Translations under genes and position numbers: made by a program
Shown: positions 15,089-23,866 of the stretch, one piece after another
Layout: every line of letters starts with the position of its first letter
Numbering within the stretch: position 1 is the stretch's first letter
NCBI GenBank assembly: GCA_003511885.1
Contig: DOIX01000244.1
Span: 2,055-31,265 of the forward strand
Length of the DNA stretch: 29,211 nt
From: Cyanobacteria bacterium UBA11153
GTDB lineage: Bacteria; Cyanobacteriota; Cyanobacteriia; Cyanobacteriales; Coleofasciculaceae
Reading direction: 5' to 3'
Notes under the pieces: generated by a model
Seen by the model: only the letters and a program-made list of their open reading frames with translations
Database searches by the model: none
Told to the model about the DNA's origin: nothing

Positions 15089-17653
15089 TCAAAGCCAGCT
15101 ACCTGCGAGAATGAAAGCAGACCAAAAATAAGGATGTTCATAACCACTGTATTTAGGGTTATGTAGGAAATCTTTTTGCACATTTTGGAGTGCTTCCGCC
15201 TTAGTCATCCCCTTGTTTAACTCCTGGTAAAATTGAGCCATAAATGATGCAGTAGAATTATCATTAATTGTCCACAAACTTGCTACAACACTACGGGATC
15301 TAGCTCTTAAAGCAACTCCAGCAATCCCCAAAGCAGCTTTCTTATCTCCCTTAGCTGTCTCGCAAGCACTGAGAACAATTAATTCAATTGGCTTATCGCT
15401 AATTTGTCCTCTCTGACGGAGTAACCCATCGATTTCTTTTAGCTCAATCTTTTCATCCCAGGCATAAATTACTGTGTCTTCAGGATTGGAACTAAATGTA
15501 CCATGAGTCGCTAAGTGAATTACAGGAAAAGCAGTTGCTTCCATCTGGTTTTTCAGTGCTTGTTTAGTAAACTGCTGATTTAAAATCTCTTCAGTTTCTA
15601 CTGTATCTCTAATCCTATTTAATTCTTCTTTTACACTCGGTAAAGCAGGTAAATCTTGAGTATCTTGAGTAAAACTCTTAGCCTTTTCACTCACTCCCGC
15701 TAGGAGAACATTCCACCCTTTTGATGGCAATGGTTTAGCATCTTCAAATTGGAAACCAAAGCTAACAGCAACACTATATTTCTCAATCAAATATTCATTT
15801 CCATCATAAAGTATAGTCATGGGAATACCCTGCAAAGTACTATCCAAAACAAATACCAATGTTCCCTTGTCTGGTAATTCATCTCTAACAGGGCGGATGA
15901 TCCAGTCATATAGTTTTTGGGCTGGAGGTAGAATTAATTCATTAACATCATTATCCTTATCTGATAACCTTTTTCGCAGTTGATCTAAAGTCTTGTCAAA
16001 TTCTGTCTTGTTGATGATGTTAGTGTGACGTTTTAATTGTTTTAAACCGGGCAATTCGACAATCACATCTATTTTAACTTTATCTTCCTCTTCCCCAATA
16101 ATTGGGTAAATAATTGCATCAGGTTGTTTCTCTAGTTTATCGATAGATTCTAACTGAGAATAGTCGCATTGCAGAAAGTTTTCTAACTCAGCTAATTGCA
16201 GCAACTGAGTAACTTGAATAGCTGTCTTGAGATTCTCTGAAGTAGTATTCTCTTTTAAGAGTAATTCCAGGAATTCTCGATAAAGAGGTTCCACATCATC
16301 TTGAAAAGAAAATTGTATATCTCGATTAATAGATAACAAATCTTGGCGCACAATTTCCAAGTCTTTGACAGCAGAATCATAAGCCGCAATGCTGGCTTCC
16401 CGCAGCGCCTGCGGCATCGCACCTTTAACTTGTCCCTGTTTTTTGTATATTCTTCCTAACTGCCACTCCCACTGATAAGCAATATCATAAGCCTGAATTG
16501 ATTGAGCAATATTACTAGCTTCTGTAGTGAATTTTTCTGCATTATCTAAATTATTAATTTCCTCATATAGACTACCAAGAGTACCCATAGCATAAGCTTT
16601 CGTCCTTTCATCTTTTAACATTTCAGCCTGGTGCAACGCATCTTTTGCAGATTTAATCGCCTCATCTTTCTTTTCAAGTGAACTAAGAATCTTAACGAAA
16701 TTGATCTTAGTGTAAACTGTTATCTGGCTGTCAGGTAAACTAGCCATGTCTGATTCGATTTCCGGTATTAAAGCCTCTGTTTCCGGATCTTGCTTTTCCT
16801 CACCCAACCATTTATTTAATTCCAGCAACAAACTCAGTCGGTTAATTTTTGCTTGAATTTGGGTAATTTGAATACCAGGATAATTTGTTACATTTCTGTA
16901 GTATTCTAAAGCTTGTTCTACTTTCATTTTTGCTTCATTTCTTCTTTCATTCCGCCCTGAATTATTTCTCTCGTATTTATCTACTGCTTGATTATATAAA
17001 GCGCGTTCCGTATTACCCAAACTGAGCAAAGCCGCACTAATATCTAGATCTGATTGATAATCCTTAGCAATTTGTAAACTTTTCTGCAAAGCTTTATTGG
17101 ACAAATCTAGCTTCCCAATATTCCGCAAAGTATCACCAAAAGTCCGTAACGCTGTTGCACTTATCAAACTATGAGGTTGTTCCGGAATAATTTGGCTTTC
17201 CTCAGTTGCAGGATCGCAGATATTATACCATTTCCTAAAAGTAACTGGAGAGATCCAATGGCTGAAGTAATCATATATCCAGGAATCAACCTCCAGCGAT
17301 TTTCGAGAAATGGTATCTATATTTAAAGCAGGTAATAAAACCTGACAAGCATAACGATATCTCCCTAAAGCTTGCAAAGCAATACTCTGATTCACTCGAC
17401 TCCCAATAACACCTTCATTATTACCTAATTTTTCGTACAAATCCAGCGCTTGTTGCCAGGTTTCTAACGCTTCCTCATTGTCACCTAAAGCCAACAGCCG
17501 ATGACCTTCATTTGTCAGAAAACTAGCTTGAATTACCAATTTTTCTGGCGCAGTCGAAGCCAAAACAGGAGATATCCCTAAATTACCTAACTTACCCTGT
17601 CCCCAAATAATTAATAAGATGATAGCTAGGGCGAGAAATAAATATTTCAGCAT
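15089..17653 (-). CDS. Exported TPR-CHAT protease
   Basis: An 854-aa protein from ATG 17653. The frame is open to 17821, but the extra 56 residues cover a non-coding palindromic repeat (17695-17726), and the chosen Met is followed by a typical signal peptide (MLKYLFLALAIILLIIWGQG, then PVLAS). Residues about 45-450 carry TPRs (NEGHRLLALGDNEEALETWQ; SLGNTERALY; GTLGSLYEEINNLDNAEKF). The C-terminal 250 residues are a CHAT (caspase HetF-associated with TPRs) peptidase domain with HLATHG (His717) and LSACETAKG (Cys764), an intact dyad, ending in HPYFWSAFILAG. It should act as a cysteine protease in the periplasm or outside the cell. It lies 172 nt downstream of the haemagglutinin-like gene. Residues 413-421 derive from a palindromic repeat. 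Confidence 0.9.
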   Translation of the reverse strand: MLKYLFLALAIILLIIWGQGKLGNLGISPVLASTAPEKLVIQASFLTNEGHRLLALGDNEEALETWQQALDLYEKLGNNEGVIGSRVNQSIALQALGRYRYACQVLLPALNIDTISRKSLEVDSWIYDYFSHWISPVTFRKWYNICDPATEESQIIPEQPHSLISATALRTFGDTLRNIGKLDLSNKALQKSLQIAKDYQSDLDISAALLSLGNTERALYNQAVDKYERNNSGRNERRNEAKMKVEQALEYYRNVTNYPGIQITQIQAKINRLSLLLELNKWLGEEKQDPETEALIPEIESDMASLPDSQITVYTKINFVKILSSLEKKDEAIKSAKDALHQAEMLKDERTKAYAMGTLGSLYEEINNLDNAEKFTTEASNIAQSIQAYDIAYQWEWQLGRIYKKQGQVKGAMPQALREASIAAYDSAVKDLEIVRQDLLSINRDIQFSFQDDVEPLYREFLELLLKENTTSENLKTAIQVTQLLQLAELENFLQCDYSQLESIDKLEKQPDAIIYPIIGEEEDKVKIDVIVELPGLKQLKRHTNIINKTEFDKTLDQLRKRLSDKDNDVNELILPPAQKLYDWIIRPVRDELPDKGTLVFVLDSTLQGIPMTILYDGNEYLIEKYSVAVSFGFQFEDAKPLPSKGWNVLLAGVSEKAKSFTQDTQDLPALPSVKEELNRIRDTVETEEILNQQFTKQALKNQMEATAFPVIHLATHGTFSSNPEDTVIYAWDEKIELKEIDGLLRQRGQISDKPIELIVLSACETAKGDKKAALGIAGVALRARSRSVVASLWTINDNSTASFMAQFYQELNKGMTKAEALQNVQKDFLHNPKYSGYEHPYFWSAFILAGSWL
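16391..16417 (-). repeat. In-frame palindromic insert in the CHAT gene
   Basis: Arms CCGCAG (16400-16405) and CTGCGG (16409-16414) with a 3-nt loop sit in a 27-bp GC-rich patch encoding MPQALREAS (residues 413-421). Flanking residues read GA/IAAYD, the normal TPR wording, so the patch looks inserted between G-A and I-A-A-Y. Confidence 0.55.
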
Positions 17654-17689
17654 CAACCTTAATTTCCTAAAACTTACGCCAAACCTCCC

Positions 17690-17726
17690 TCCGTAGGGTG
17701 CGTTAGCAAAGCATAACGCACCATCT
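17690..17726. repeat. Palindromic intergenic repeat upstream of CHAT gene
   Basis: GGTGCGTTAGCAAAGC followed by ATAACGCACC forms an imperfect palindrome (GGTGCGTTA with TAACGCACC). The sequence is of a type common between bacterial genes. Its presence argues that this segment is untranslated, and so supports the CHAT start at 17653. Confidence 0.6.
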
Positions 17727-17825
17727 CCATTATTATTAATATCACCGCGTAAATTCTGTTTACGGAAAAATACAAATCTGTTTATTCTCATAGATTTAAC
17801 AATTATAGAATTAAATTGCACTCCA

Positions 17826-20800
17826 TTAATTCACCAAATTCTGACGACAACCCGACGGTACAGCAGAAACATCATGAGGTGAAAAATTAGCTGGATTAGT
17901 AATAAGCGCTACCACCTCTCCTCGTTCATTTGTCGCAAATCCTTGGGCTTCGATAATCTGACGACTTGCTGCCTTGCCAGTAATATGATTATCATTGGCA
18001 ATAAAGTGCGAATCTACCCAACCGGAATTATTATTAAGCGACTCCCTAATATTAGTAGGATTAGGAGGTTTTCCACCGCGCCAGGTATGAGCGAATTCTC
18101 CAGCAGTTTCACCGCTACCTGCTTGACAAACTTGTGACAATTCCCCACTATCTCCTAACTGTGGTAACTCATTTAAACCGCGACTCGGATCGATATCTGG
18201 CGTATTAATTACCACATCCCCATTCAACCCAAATTCTGAACTAGCAGTAATATCACTCAAAGGAGTCAAACGCGGACGAAATCCTAGCCCATAAATACCT
18301 TGAGCAGTAATATTAACTTGACCACCATTACCGAAGTAAGCATTAGCCGTAATATCGCTATTTTCAGAAGGAATCGCCACAATAAAGGGGGAATTAATTG
18401 TAATATTCCCACCATTTCCACCTGCTTGAATAGTACCTGCGGTAGTGGAGATTGAACTATTGTCGCGCAGGAGTAATAAATCTCGCACGTTTAGGGTAAT
18501 ATTTCCGCCCTCACTGGAATCAGTTTGAGCAATAATTTTACCTTGATTATTTAGGAAAATTGAATTCGCAGTTACTTTTATGTTACCTGCATTACCTGTC
18601 GCATCTGCGTCATAAGCAGGAATACGAAGACCAACAATACCAGGAGGAAAATCCAAGGGGGGAAAATTAGGTATCCTAGCATTTGCTGTTGTCCCAGCAG
18701 CTACTGTAACTTTTGCCCCATCCCGCACTATCAAATTTTGGGCATTATTAATTGTCAAGTTTCCCGCATTACCATCGCTAAAAGCTTGTGCGTATAAACC
18801 ACTAGCCAAACCATTAGCTGAAGTTCCACTAAGTTCGATAGATTCTGTGCCATTTATCGTCAAGTTTCCACCTTTCCCTAGGCTATAAGTGGAAGCTGTT
18901 ACTAGTGCCCCATCCCGGACAACTAAATACCTTGTATTAAGAGTCAAGTCACCAGCATCACCTGTACCAATAGTATCTGTAGATAAGCCACTAGGAAATC
19001 CATTAATTGAAGTGCCAATCACTTCCACAGAATCAGCATTAACTGTCAATGTCCCCGCCTCACCTGTACCAAGAGTATAAGCAGATACCAGTGCCCCCTG
19101 CTGGATAACCAACTCCCCTGTCAAAATCTTTAGCTGTCCCCCACTTCCCGATCCTTGAGTGTTAGCAAATACCCCACTAGCAGCACTTTCATTGACAAGA
19201 ATATCCTCACCAAACTGTGCCAAACGATTAGCAAACGTACTATCAGTACCAGAAAGGGTAATGCGATTAATTGCATTGAGAGTGATATTTCCTGCATTAC
19301 CACTAGCGCTCGTGGTGGCGATCGCTTGTCCCCCGTTAACTGCTTCAATAGTATTGGCATTAATTGTAATGCTACCTCCATCGCTAGCATTAAGTGTTCG
19401 GGCATTTACAACTGCCCCATCTTCTATTAGCAAGTTATTTGTATTAACTGTAATTTCTCCTCCTTTACCTATTGCACCTTCTTCTGTACTAGTAAATATG
19501 CCACTGGAAACTCCATTCCTCCCGACTCCAGAGAGAATTATGGAATCAGCTTTATTAATCTGAATATTTCCAGCACTCCCTTCTCCCAATGTGCTAGCTT
19601 GCAGTTGAGCGCCATTAGTTACAGATAGCAACCTGGTACTAAGATTGATGTCCCCGCCATTGCCCACAGCGCCTGATTCAACTCGGCTGTATGCACCACT
19701 AGAGTAAAAATTAGCACCCTGCCCATCAAAAGATACTGTATCAGCGTTAATATTTATTGTGCTTGCATCTCCTTTCCCAAGGGTGGTAGCCGCATTTAAT
19801 TGAGCGCCATTAGTTACAGAAAGAGATCTTGTCGTAATATTAATCCCACCAGCATTACCAAGTCCTCTTTCTCCGACATCCGTAGCTCCCACACTACTGT
19901 ATACACCACTAGAATATAAATCTGGTCCCTGTCCATCTAAAGAAATACTATCGGCATGAATATTCACACTACCAGCATTTCCCTCTCCCAAAGTGGTAGC
20001 AGTTACAACAGCACCATTGGTAAGAGAGAGCAACCTGGTGATGATATTAACGCTACCAGCATCACCTATACCTACCCATTGTACAGCACTGTAAGCACCA
20101 CTAGATTGTCTAAATCCTAATGTTTCTCGTCCTTCTCCATCAAAAGAAACTGTATCTGCATTAATTGTAACTGTCCCTGCATTTCCCTCTCCATTTGTAC
20201 TACTACTGATCGCAGCACCATTAGCTAAAGAGAGATTATTCCCATGAACATTAATACTACCAGCATTCCCTTCAGCTCCTATTTTGACGCTGCTAAATGC
20301 ACCACCTGTTAAGCCATCTGCACCCACTCCATCAAAGGAAATGTCATCGGCATTTAGAATAATATTCCCCCCATCTCCCTGACCAAAAGTTCTGGTAGTG
20401 ACAATAGCCCCATTATTAACAAATAGCGAACCTGCCTCAATATTTACACTGCCTCCCTTTCCCACCCCAATTTCTTCCACTTCACTAATTACCCCACTTG
20501 GTCTGGGTAGTCCAGCAAAGCTACCCTCTCCATCAAATAAAACCGTATTCTTAGCTTGAATATTTATATTTCCAGCATCTCCATTACCAAAAGTACTAGC
20601 AAATACTTCCGAACCCTCAATTCCTGATAGCGAATCTGTAATAATCTTGATATCTCCACCCTTTCCTGTTGCTCCAGTTAGTACCGCATTAGAAATAAAG
20701 CTGGCATTTTCCATGCTAATTAATCCTGTTGCATTAATCTCGATATCTCCAGCCTCAGCATTAACAGAACCCAACCCAAAATTTATACCAGCCCGCAGTG

Positions 20801-21701
20801 TACTTTCTTGCAATAAATCCAAATTATGAGCATTAATAATAATACTACCACCACCATCAGCACGTACATTAACGTTACTAGTATTGGTCAACGAAATATT
20901 TCCTCGCGGTACGCTATTAGGAAAGATTAAACTAAGGTCATTACTATTAACATTTAGTCCAATCATACCTGTACCACCTACACTTCCTAACTCTACCTTA
21001 CCCCCTGGAACTCTCACAAACCCACCAATCAAGCTGATATCGCCACCAACTAGCATTAAGGTTTTTCCAGTTGGCATCACTAGTCTAGACCGATCTACAT
21101 TAATGCTACCTGCTGTAGCTCCATATTGCAAACCAATCGGGACATTAACAGTCAAAAGTGGCGGTGATTCTGGATTCTTTGCACTAAACTCAAAGCCATT
21201 ATCAAAAACCACCCCATTCGCCGTACTCGCCACAAACGAACCCCGAATATCTAATTGAGCATTTTCCCCAAAAATAATCCCATTGGGATTAAGCAAAAAT
21301 AAATTAGCACCACCATCTACACCCAAAGTACCCAAAATATCCGAAGGATTATTACCCGTCACGCGACTAAAAATATTGGCAATTCCCACAGGATTACCGA
21401 AATAAACTCGCTCTCCATCACCTATATTAAAATCACTGAAACTGTGGAATAAATTAGCACCTCGAATTGCACCCCCATCAATGCGATCGCTAGTCAATCC
21501 CTTAATGATAATATTAGGAGTAATAATCGAACTTTCAACCCCTAAAGTGCTATCCGGGGTAACTTGGGCTAGAGTTGAGTTGACCGAAAATGCGATCGCT
21601 AAAATGGGGGAAGCCATACCGCAAGATATTGAGATCCCCGACTTCTGGGAGAAGTCGGGGATTTGTTGGATTTGTTGCCTCTGATTGCTCATCTCAGACA
21701 T
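17826..21701 (-). CDS. Filamentous-haemagglutinin-like two-partner-secretion exoprotein
   Basis: A 1291-aa protein. The ATG at 21701 is preferred to that at 21719 because GGAGAGG precedes it by 5 nt. Residues 29-46 are the hydrophobic part of a signal peptide, ending in STLAQ. Residues about 47-165 are the TPS/haemagglutination-activity domain (ITPNIIIKGL, SFSDFNIGDGERVYF, NLFLLNPNGIIFGENAQLDI with NPNGI at 138-142). Then come 60-65-aa beta-helix modules of the form xLSxTNGAxxxAxTxGxGxAGxxxIxADxxSFDGxG, and a C-terminal region with IIEAQGF and SGCRQNLVN. It should cross the outer membrane through a TpsB/FhaC-type pore, not encoded in the window. It is transcribed ahead of the CHAT gene. Adhesin or scaffold is the likely role. 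Part of the signal-peptide n-region is encoded by a palindromic repeat. Confidence 0.9.
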   Translation of the reverse strand: MSEMSNQRQQIQQIPDFSQKSGISISCGMASPILAIAFSVNSTLAQVTPDSTLGVESSIITPNIIIKGLTSDRIDGGAIRGANLFHSFSDFNIGDGERVYFGNPVGIANIFSRVTGNNPSDILGTLGVDGGANLFLLNPNGIIFGENAQLDIRGSFVASTANGVVFDNGFEFSAKNPESPPLLTVNVPIGLQYGATAGSINVDRSRLVMPTGKTLMLVGGDISLIGGFVRVPGGKVELGSVGGTGMIGLNVNSNDLSLIFPNSVPRGNISLTNTSNVNVRADGGGSIIINAHNLDLLQESTLRAGINFGLGSVNAEAGDIEINATGLISMENASFISNAVLTGATGKGGDIKIITDSLSGIEGSEVFASTFGNGDAGNINIQAKNTVLFDGEGSFAGLPRPSGVISEVEEIGVGKGGSVNIEAGSLFVNNGAIVTTRTFGQGDGGNIILNADDISFDGVGADGLTGGAFSSVKIGAEGNAGSINVHGNNLSLANGAAISSSTNGEGNAGTVTINADTVSFDGEGRETLGFRQSSGAYSAVQWVGIGDAGSVNIITRLLSLTNGAVVTATTLGEGNAGSVNIHADSISLDGQGPDLYSSGVYSSVGATDVGERGLGNAGGINITTRSLSVTNGAQLNAATTLGKGDASTININADTVSFDGQGANFYSSGAYSRVESGAVGNGGDINLSTRLLSVTNGAQLQASTLGEGSAGNIQINKADSIILSGVGRNGVSSGIFTSTEEGAIGKGGEITVNTNNLLIEDGAVVNARTLNASDGGSITINANTIEAVNGGQAIATTSASGNAGNITLNAINRITLSGTDSTFANRLAQFGEDILVNESAASGVFANTQGSGSGGQLKILTGELVIQQGALVSAYTLGTGEAGTLTVNADSVEVIGTSINGFPSGLSTDTIGTGDAGDLTLNTRYLVVRDGALVTASTYSLGKGGNLTINGTESIELSGTSANGLASGLYAQAFSDGNAGNLTINNAQNLIVRDGAKVTVAAGTTANARIPNFPPLDFPPGIVGLRIPAYDADATGNAGNIKVTANSIFLNNQGKIIAQTDSSEGGNITLNVRDLLLLRDNSSISTTAGTIQAGGNGGNITINSPFIVAIPSENSDITANAYFGNGGQVNITAQGIYGLGFRPRLTPLSDITASSEFGLNGDVVINTPDIDPSRGLNELPQLGDSGELSQVCQAGSGETAGEFAHTWRGGKPPNPTNIRESLNNNSGWVDSHFIANDNHITGKAASRQIIEAQGFATNERGEVVALITNPANFSPHDVSAVPSGCRQNLVN
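21634..21662 (-). repeat. Perfect 13-bp-arm palindrome inside the signal-peptide coding region
   Basis: ATCCCCGACTTCT (21634-21646) and AGAAGTCGGGGAT (21650-21662) are perfect 13-bp arms with a GGG loop. This is one of the commonest intergenic palindromes of cyanobacteria, but here it lies within the haemagglutinin-like ORF and encodes IPDFSQKSGI (residues 14-23), just ahead of the hydrophobic core. Confidence 0.8.
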
Positions 21702-21719
21702 GGCACCCTCTCCTACCAT

Positions 21720-21999
21720 TCCTCTGTATTTCTACTTAATGATGATTAAACCAGAAGCCACTAGCATCCGTAAAATTACGGAATCAGGTATGCTCTTAAG
21801 TTAATTTTTGTTTTGTATATCAATAAATTATGCGATCGCTATTCACGGAATGGGGAATATGGAAACGGTAATATAGCTAGTAGTAGGCAATTCATTGCCC
21901 ACTACAGATGGTACAAACCTTTGCGTGCCTTTGCGCTAACCTTTGCGTACCTTTGCGTTAAAAAAAAACCATACCAGCCTCGTTTGAGGAGAGGGGCAG
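21720..21999. other. Intergenic stretch with HIP1 site and CTTTGCG repeats
   Basis: No credible gene. It contains a HIP1 octamer (about 21832-21839) and four CTTTGCGT/C units (21920-21960) ending in an A-tract after TTGCGTTA. The same unit appears inverted at 22950-22968 on the other side of the methyltransferase gene. The promoter of the haemagglutinin-like gene should be in its left part, but no box is convincing. Confidence 0.45.
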
Positions 22000-22917
22000 T
22001 TATTTGGCTTGGGCGATGATGGTGCGATGTCGGGGGCTATTGGGGGTGATGGTGGGTTGATGGAATCCTGCTTCGATGATTGTTTTTTCTATGTCTAGGG
22101 TGAAGTATTCGTCTAGGTAGGGTTCGGTACTTTTGAGTAGTGTGAGAATGTAGGGTGGCATTTGGGCGTAAATTTCTGATTGAGGATTCATATCCATAAT
22201 GGTTAAGTAACCGCCGGGGCGAAGTAATCTTTTGGCTTCTTTAATGATTTCTGTGGTTGGTTTTTGGGGTAATTCGTGGAACATGAGGAAGGAAGATACG
22301 ATGTCGAAGGATTTATCTGGTAATCCAGTTGCTTCGGCAGTACTGTGTTTCCAGGTGATATGATGATGGTTTTGTTCGGAGTTATATTGGGCTACGGCGA
22401 GGAAGTAAGGAGATAAGTCTATTCCGGTAATTTGGGCTTGAGGATATGTCTCTTGTAAGGCAATGGTACTCATCCCGACGCTGCATCCTAAGTCGAGGAT
22501 ATCCTGGGGTTGGATCGTAATTTGTTTTTTGATAATATCGTGGTAGCTTTGACGTAGTTTGGGGTCGCCTTTTGCTCCTGCATCAGGCCATATTTTCGCA
22601 TGGACTGCATAAGCTGCTGATTCTACTTCCCATGCTGCTTCCCAACTCAGGTTTCCCTTTTCATAAGCGTGGAAGGAGCATACATAATAGTCGGGATAGG
22701 TTAATTCCCGATTTTGCACTTGATTGAGGTATGTCTCCCAGTTAATAGTACGGAATTCCTCGACTTTTTTTGTCCAAGGTACGCCTATTTCTTCTGCCCG
22801 TTTAATCATCATTGTGCGGGCTTGATGTTTGGCGAAGTCGGCTAGGGGTTTAATGGCAAGTAATCCGTTGACTAGTCGGGAGGTTAGGGTGTTTGTTGTG
22901 TTGATGGTAGTTGTCAT
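22000..22917 (-). CDS. Class I SAM-dependent methyltransferase
   Basis: A 305-aa protein. Motif I ILDLGCSVGMST lies at 140-151, the acidic motif II GIDLSP (Asp167) follows at normal spacing, then the post-motifs ATGLPDKSFDIVSSFLMFHEL and KRLLRPGGYLTIMD. These show a complete Rossmann-fold SAM site of the UbiE/Methyltransf_11 type. The 130 residues before motif I (EEIGVPWTKKVEEF, TYPDYYVCSFHAYEKGNLSW) are characteristic of a cyanobacterial subfamily whose substrate I cannot name. ATG at 22917 without an obvious Shine-Dalgarno. The gene is flanked by inverted copies of a CGCAAAGG repeat and has no operon partner close by. Confidence 0.85.
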   Translation of the reverse strand: MTTTINTTNTLTSRLVNGLLAIKPLADFAKHQARTMMIKRAEEIGVPWTKKVEEFRTINWETYLNQVQNRELTYPDYYVCSFHAYEKGNLSWEAAWEVESAAYAVHAKIWPDAGAKGDPKLRQSYHDIIKKQITIQPQDILDLGCSVGMSTIALQETYPQAQITGIDLSPYFLAVAQYNSEQNHHHITWKHSTAEATGLPDKSFDIVSSFLMFHELPQKPTTEIIKEAKRLLRPGGYLTIMDMNPQSEIYAQMPPYILTLLKSTEPYLDEYFTLDIEKTIIEAGFHQPTITPNSPRHRTIIAQAK

Positions 22918-22943
22918 AATGGTGGTGTGGGAATATGTATTTA

Positions 22944-23012
22944 TTTTTAACGCAAAGGGCGCAAAGGAAATCGCATAGACGCGAAGCGGCTTCTCGTCAG
23001 AGTAGGGCGCAA
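22944..23012. repeat. CGCAAAGG repeat with GCGAAGCGGCTTCTCG motif
   Basis: TTTTAACGCAAAGGGCGCAAAGGA is followed by ATCGCATAGACGCGAAGCGGCTTCTCG-type sequence and GGGCGCAAAG. Both modules are recognisable as high-copy cyanobacterial intergenic repeats, here fused between the methyltransferase start and the prepilin peptidase stop. Confidence 0.5.
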
Positions 23013-23028
23013 AGTGAGGATGGTTAAT

Positions 23029-23859
23029 CTAGAATTTTAGGGCTATGGGGAAAAATAAGTGTAGGTAGGTAGAGAGGATGGCTTCGCCGCAGAATAGGGT
23101 TAAGGCTGCACCTAATGCGAGAAACGGACCGAAGGGTATGGGTTGTTGACGATTAATTAATTTTAGTGCGATCGCGCCTCCTCCTCCAAATGCTCCTACT
23201 AGACAGGCTAAAAATCCTGATAATAGCAGATATTTCCACCCCAACCATGCTCCCATCATGGCTGCGAGTTTGGCATCGCCTCCACCCATGACTGTTTTTC
23301 TAAATAGGATGGAACCGCTAAATGAGATAATGTCGAATAACCAGATACCGACAACTCCTCCAATTATCCCTGTCATTAAGTGGGATGATATTCCTGATAG
23401 TTGAGATGTCTGGGCAAAACCAAGTATTCCTTGAAATAATAATCCTGCTATCAATCCTGACTGTGTGAGGGGATTGGGGAGTGTCATGGTATCTAAGTCG
23501 ATTAATGATAGGGCTAATAACCAGCTTAGGAAGCTCCAGTATCCTAGTGTTTCGATACTAATATCGTATCGGGCAAATACCAGGAGAAATATTATTCCTG
23601 TAATCGCTTCAACTAGAGGATATCGTGGAGAAATTTTGGTTTTACAATGGCGACATCGCCCTTTTAATAGTATCCAGCCCAATACGGGAATATTTTCTCG
23701 CTTTCCTAGTTTATGGAGACAATGGGGGCAACGGGAAGGGGGCCACAGAATTGATATGTTAGCTGGTATCCTGTAAACTACTACGTTGAGGAAGCTTCCT
23801 ATTGACGCACCCAGGGCGAATACTATTATATAAGCGAGAGTTACTGTTAAAGTTTCCAT
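23029..23859 (-). CDS. pilD: Type IV prepilin peptidase / N-methyltransferase (A24)
   Basis: A 276-aa protein from ATG 23859; the frame extends to 23910 but would then overlap xisI by 44 nt. It cleaves type IV prepilin and pseudopilin leaders at the inner membrane and N-methylates the new end. It has the N-terminal GSFLNVVVYR motif, two CxxC pairs (Cys44/47 and Cys69/72), SPRYPLVEAITG, the catalytic Asp pair region LIDLDTMTLPN (Asp121/123) and GGGDAKL (Asp195), with about eight hydrophobic segments. Length is normal for the family. In cyanobacteria it serves pili for motility and natural competence. It lies 7 nt after xisI, so it may be co-transcribed, though no functional link is evident. 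Confidence 0.93.
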   Translation of the reverse strand: METLTVTLAYIIVFALGASIGSFLNVVVYRIPANISILWPPSRCPHCLHKLGKRENIPVLGWILLKGRCRHCKTKISPRYPLVEAITGIIFLLVFARYDISIETLGYWSFLSWLLALSLIDLDTMTLPNPLTQSGLIAGLLFQGILGFAQTSQLSGISSHLMTGIIGGVVGIWLFDIISFSGSILFRKTVMGGGDAKLAAMMGAWLGWKYLLLSGFLACLVGAFGGGGAIALKLINRQQPIPFGPFLALGAALTLFCGEAILSTYLHLFFPIALKF

Positions 23860-23866
23860 TACTATT

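Noticed and set aside
17654..17821. 56-residue extension of the CHAT protein
   Set aside because: Covers an intergenic palindrome and would bury a normal signal peptide.
19159..19563. 134-aa plus-strand frame opposite the haemagglutinin-like gene
   Set aside because: Antisense shadow with Leu/Pro/Ser bias; the minus-strand frame has clear domain motifs.
23070..23095. GGCTTCGCC motif in the prepilin peptidase gene as a fourth in-gene palindromic insert
   Set aside because: Only a short partial palindrome at the weakly conserved C-terminus; no evidence of an inserted segment.
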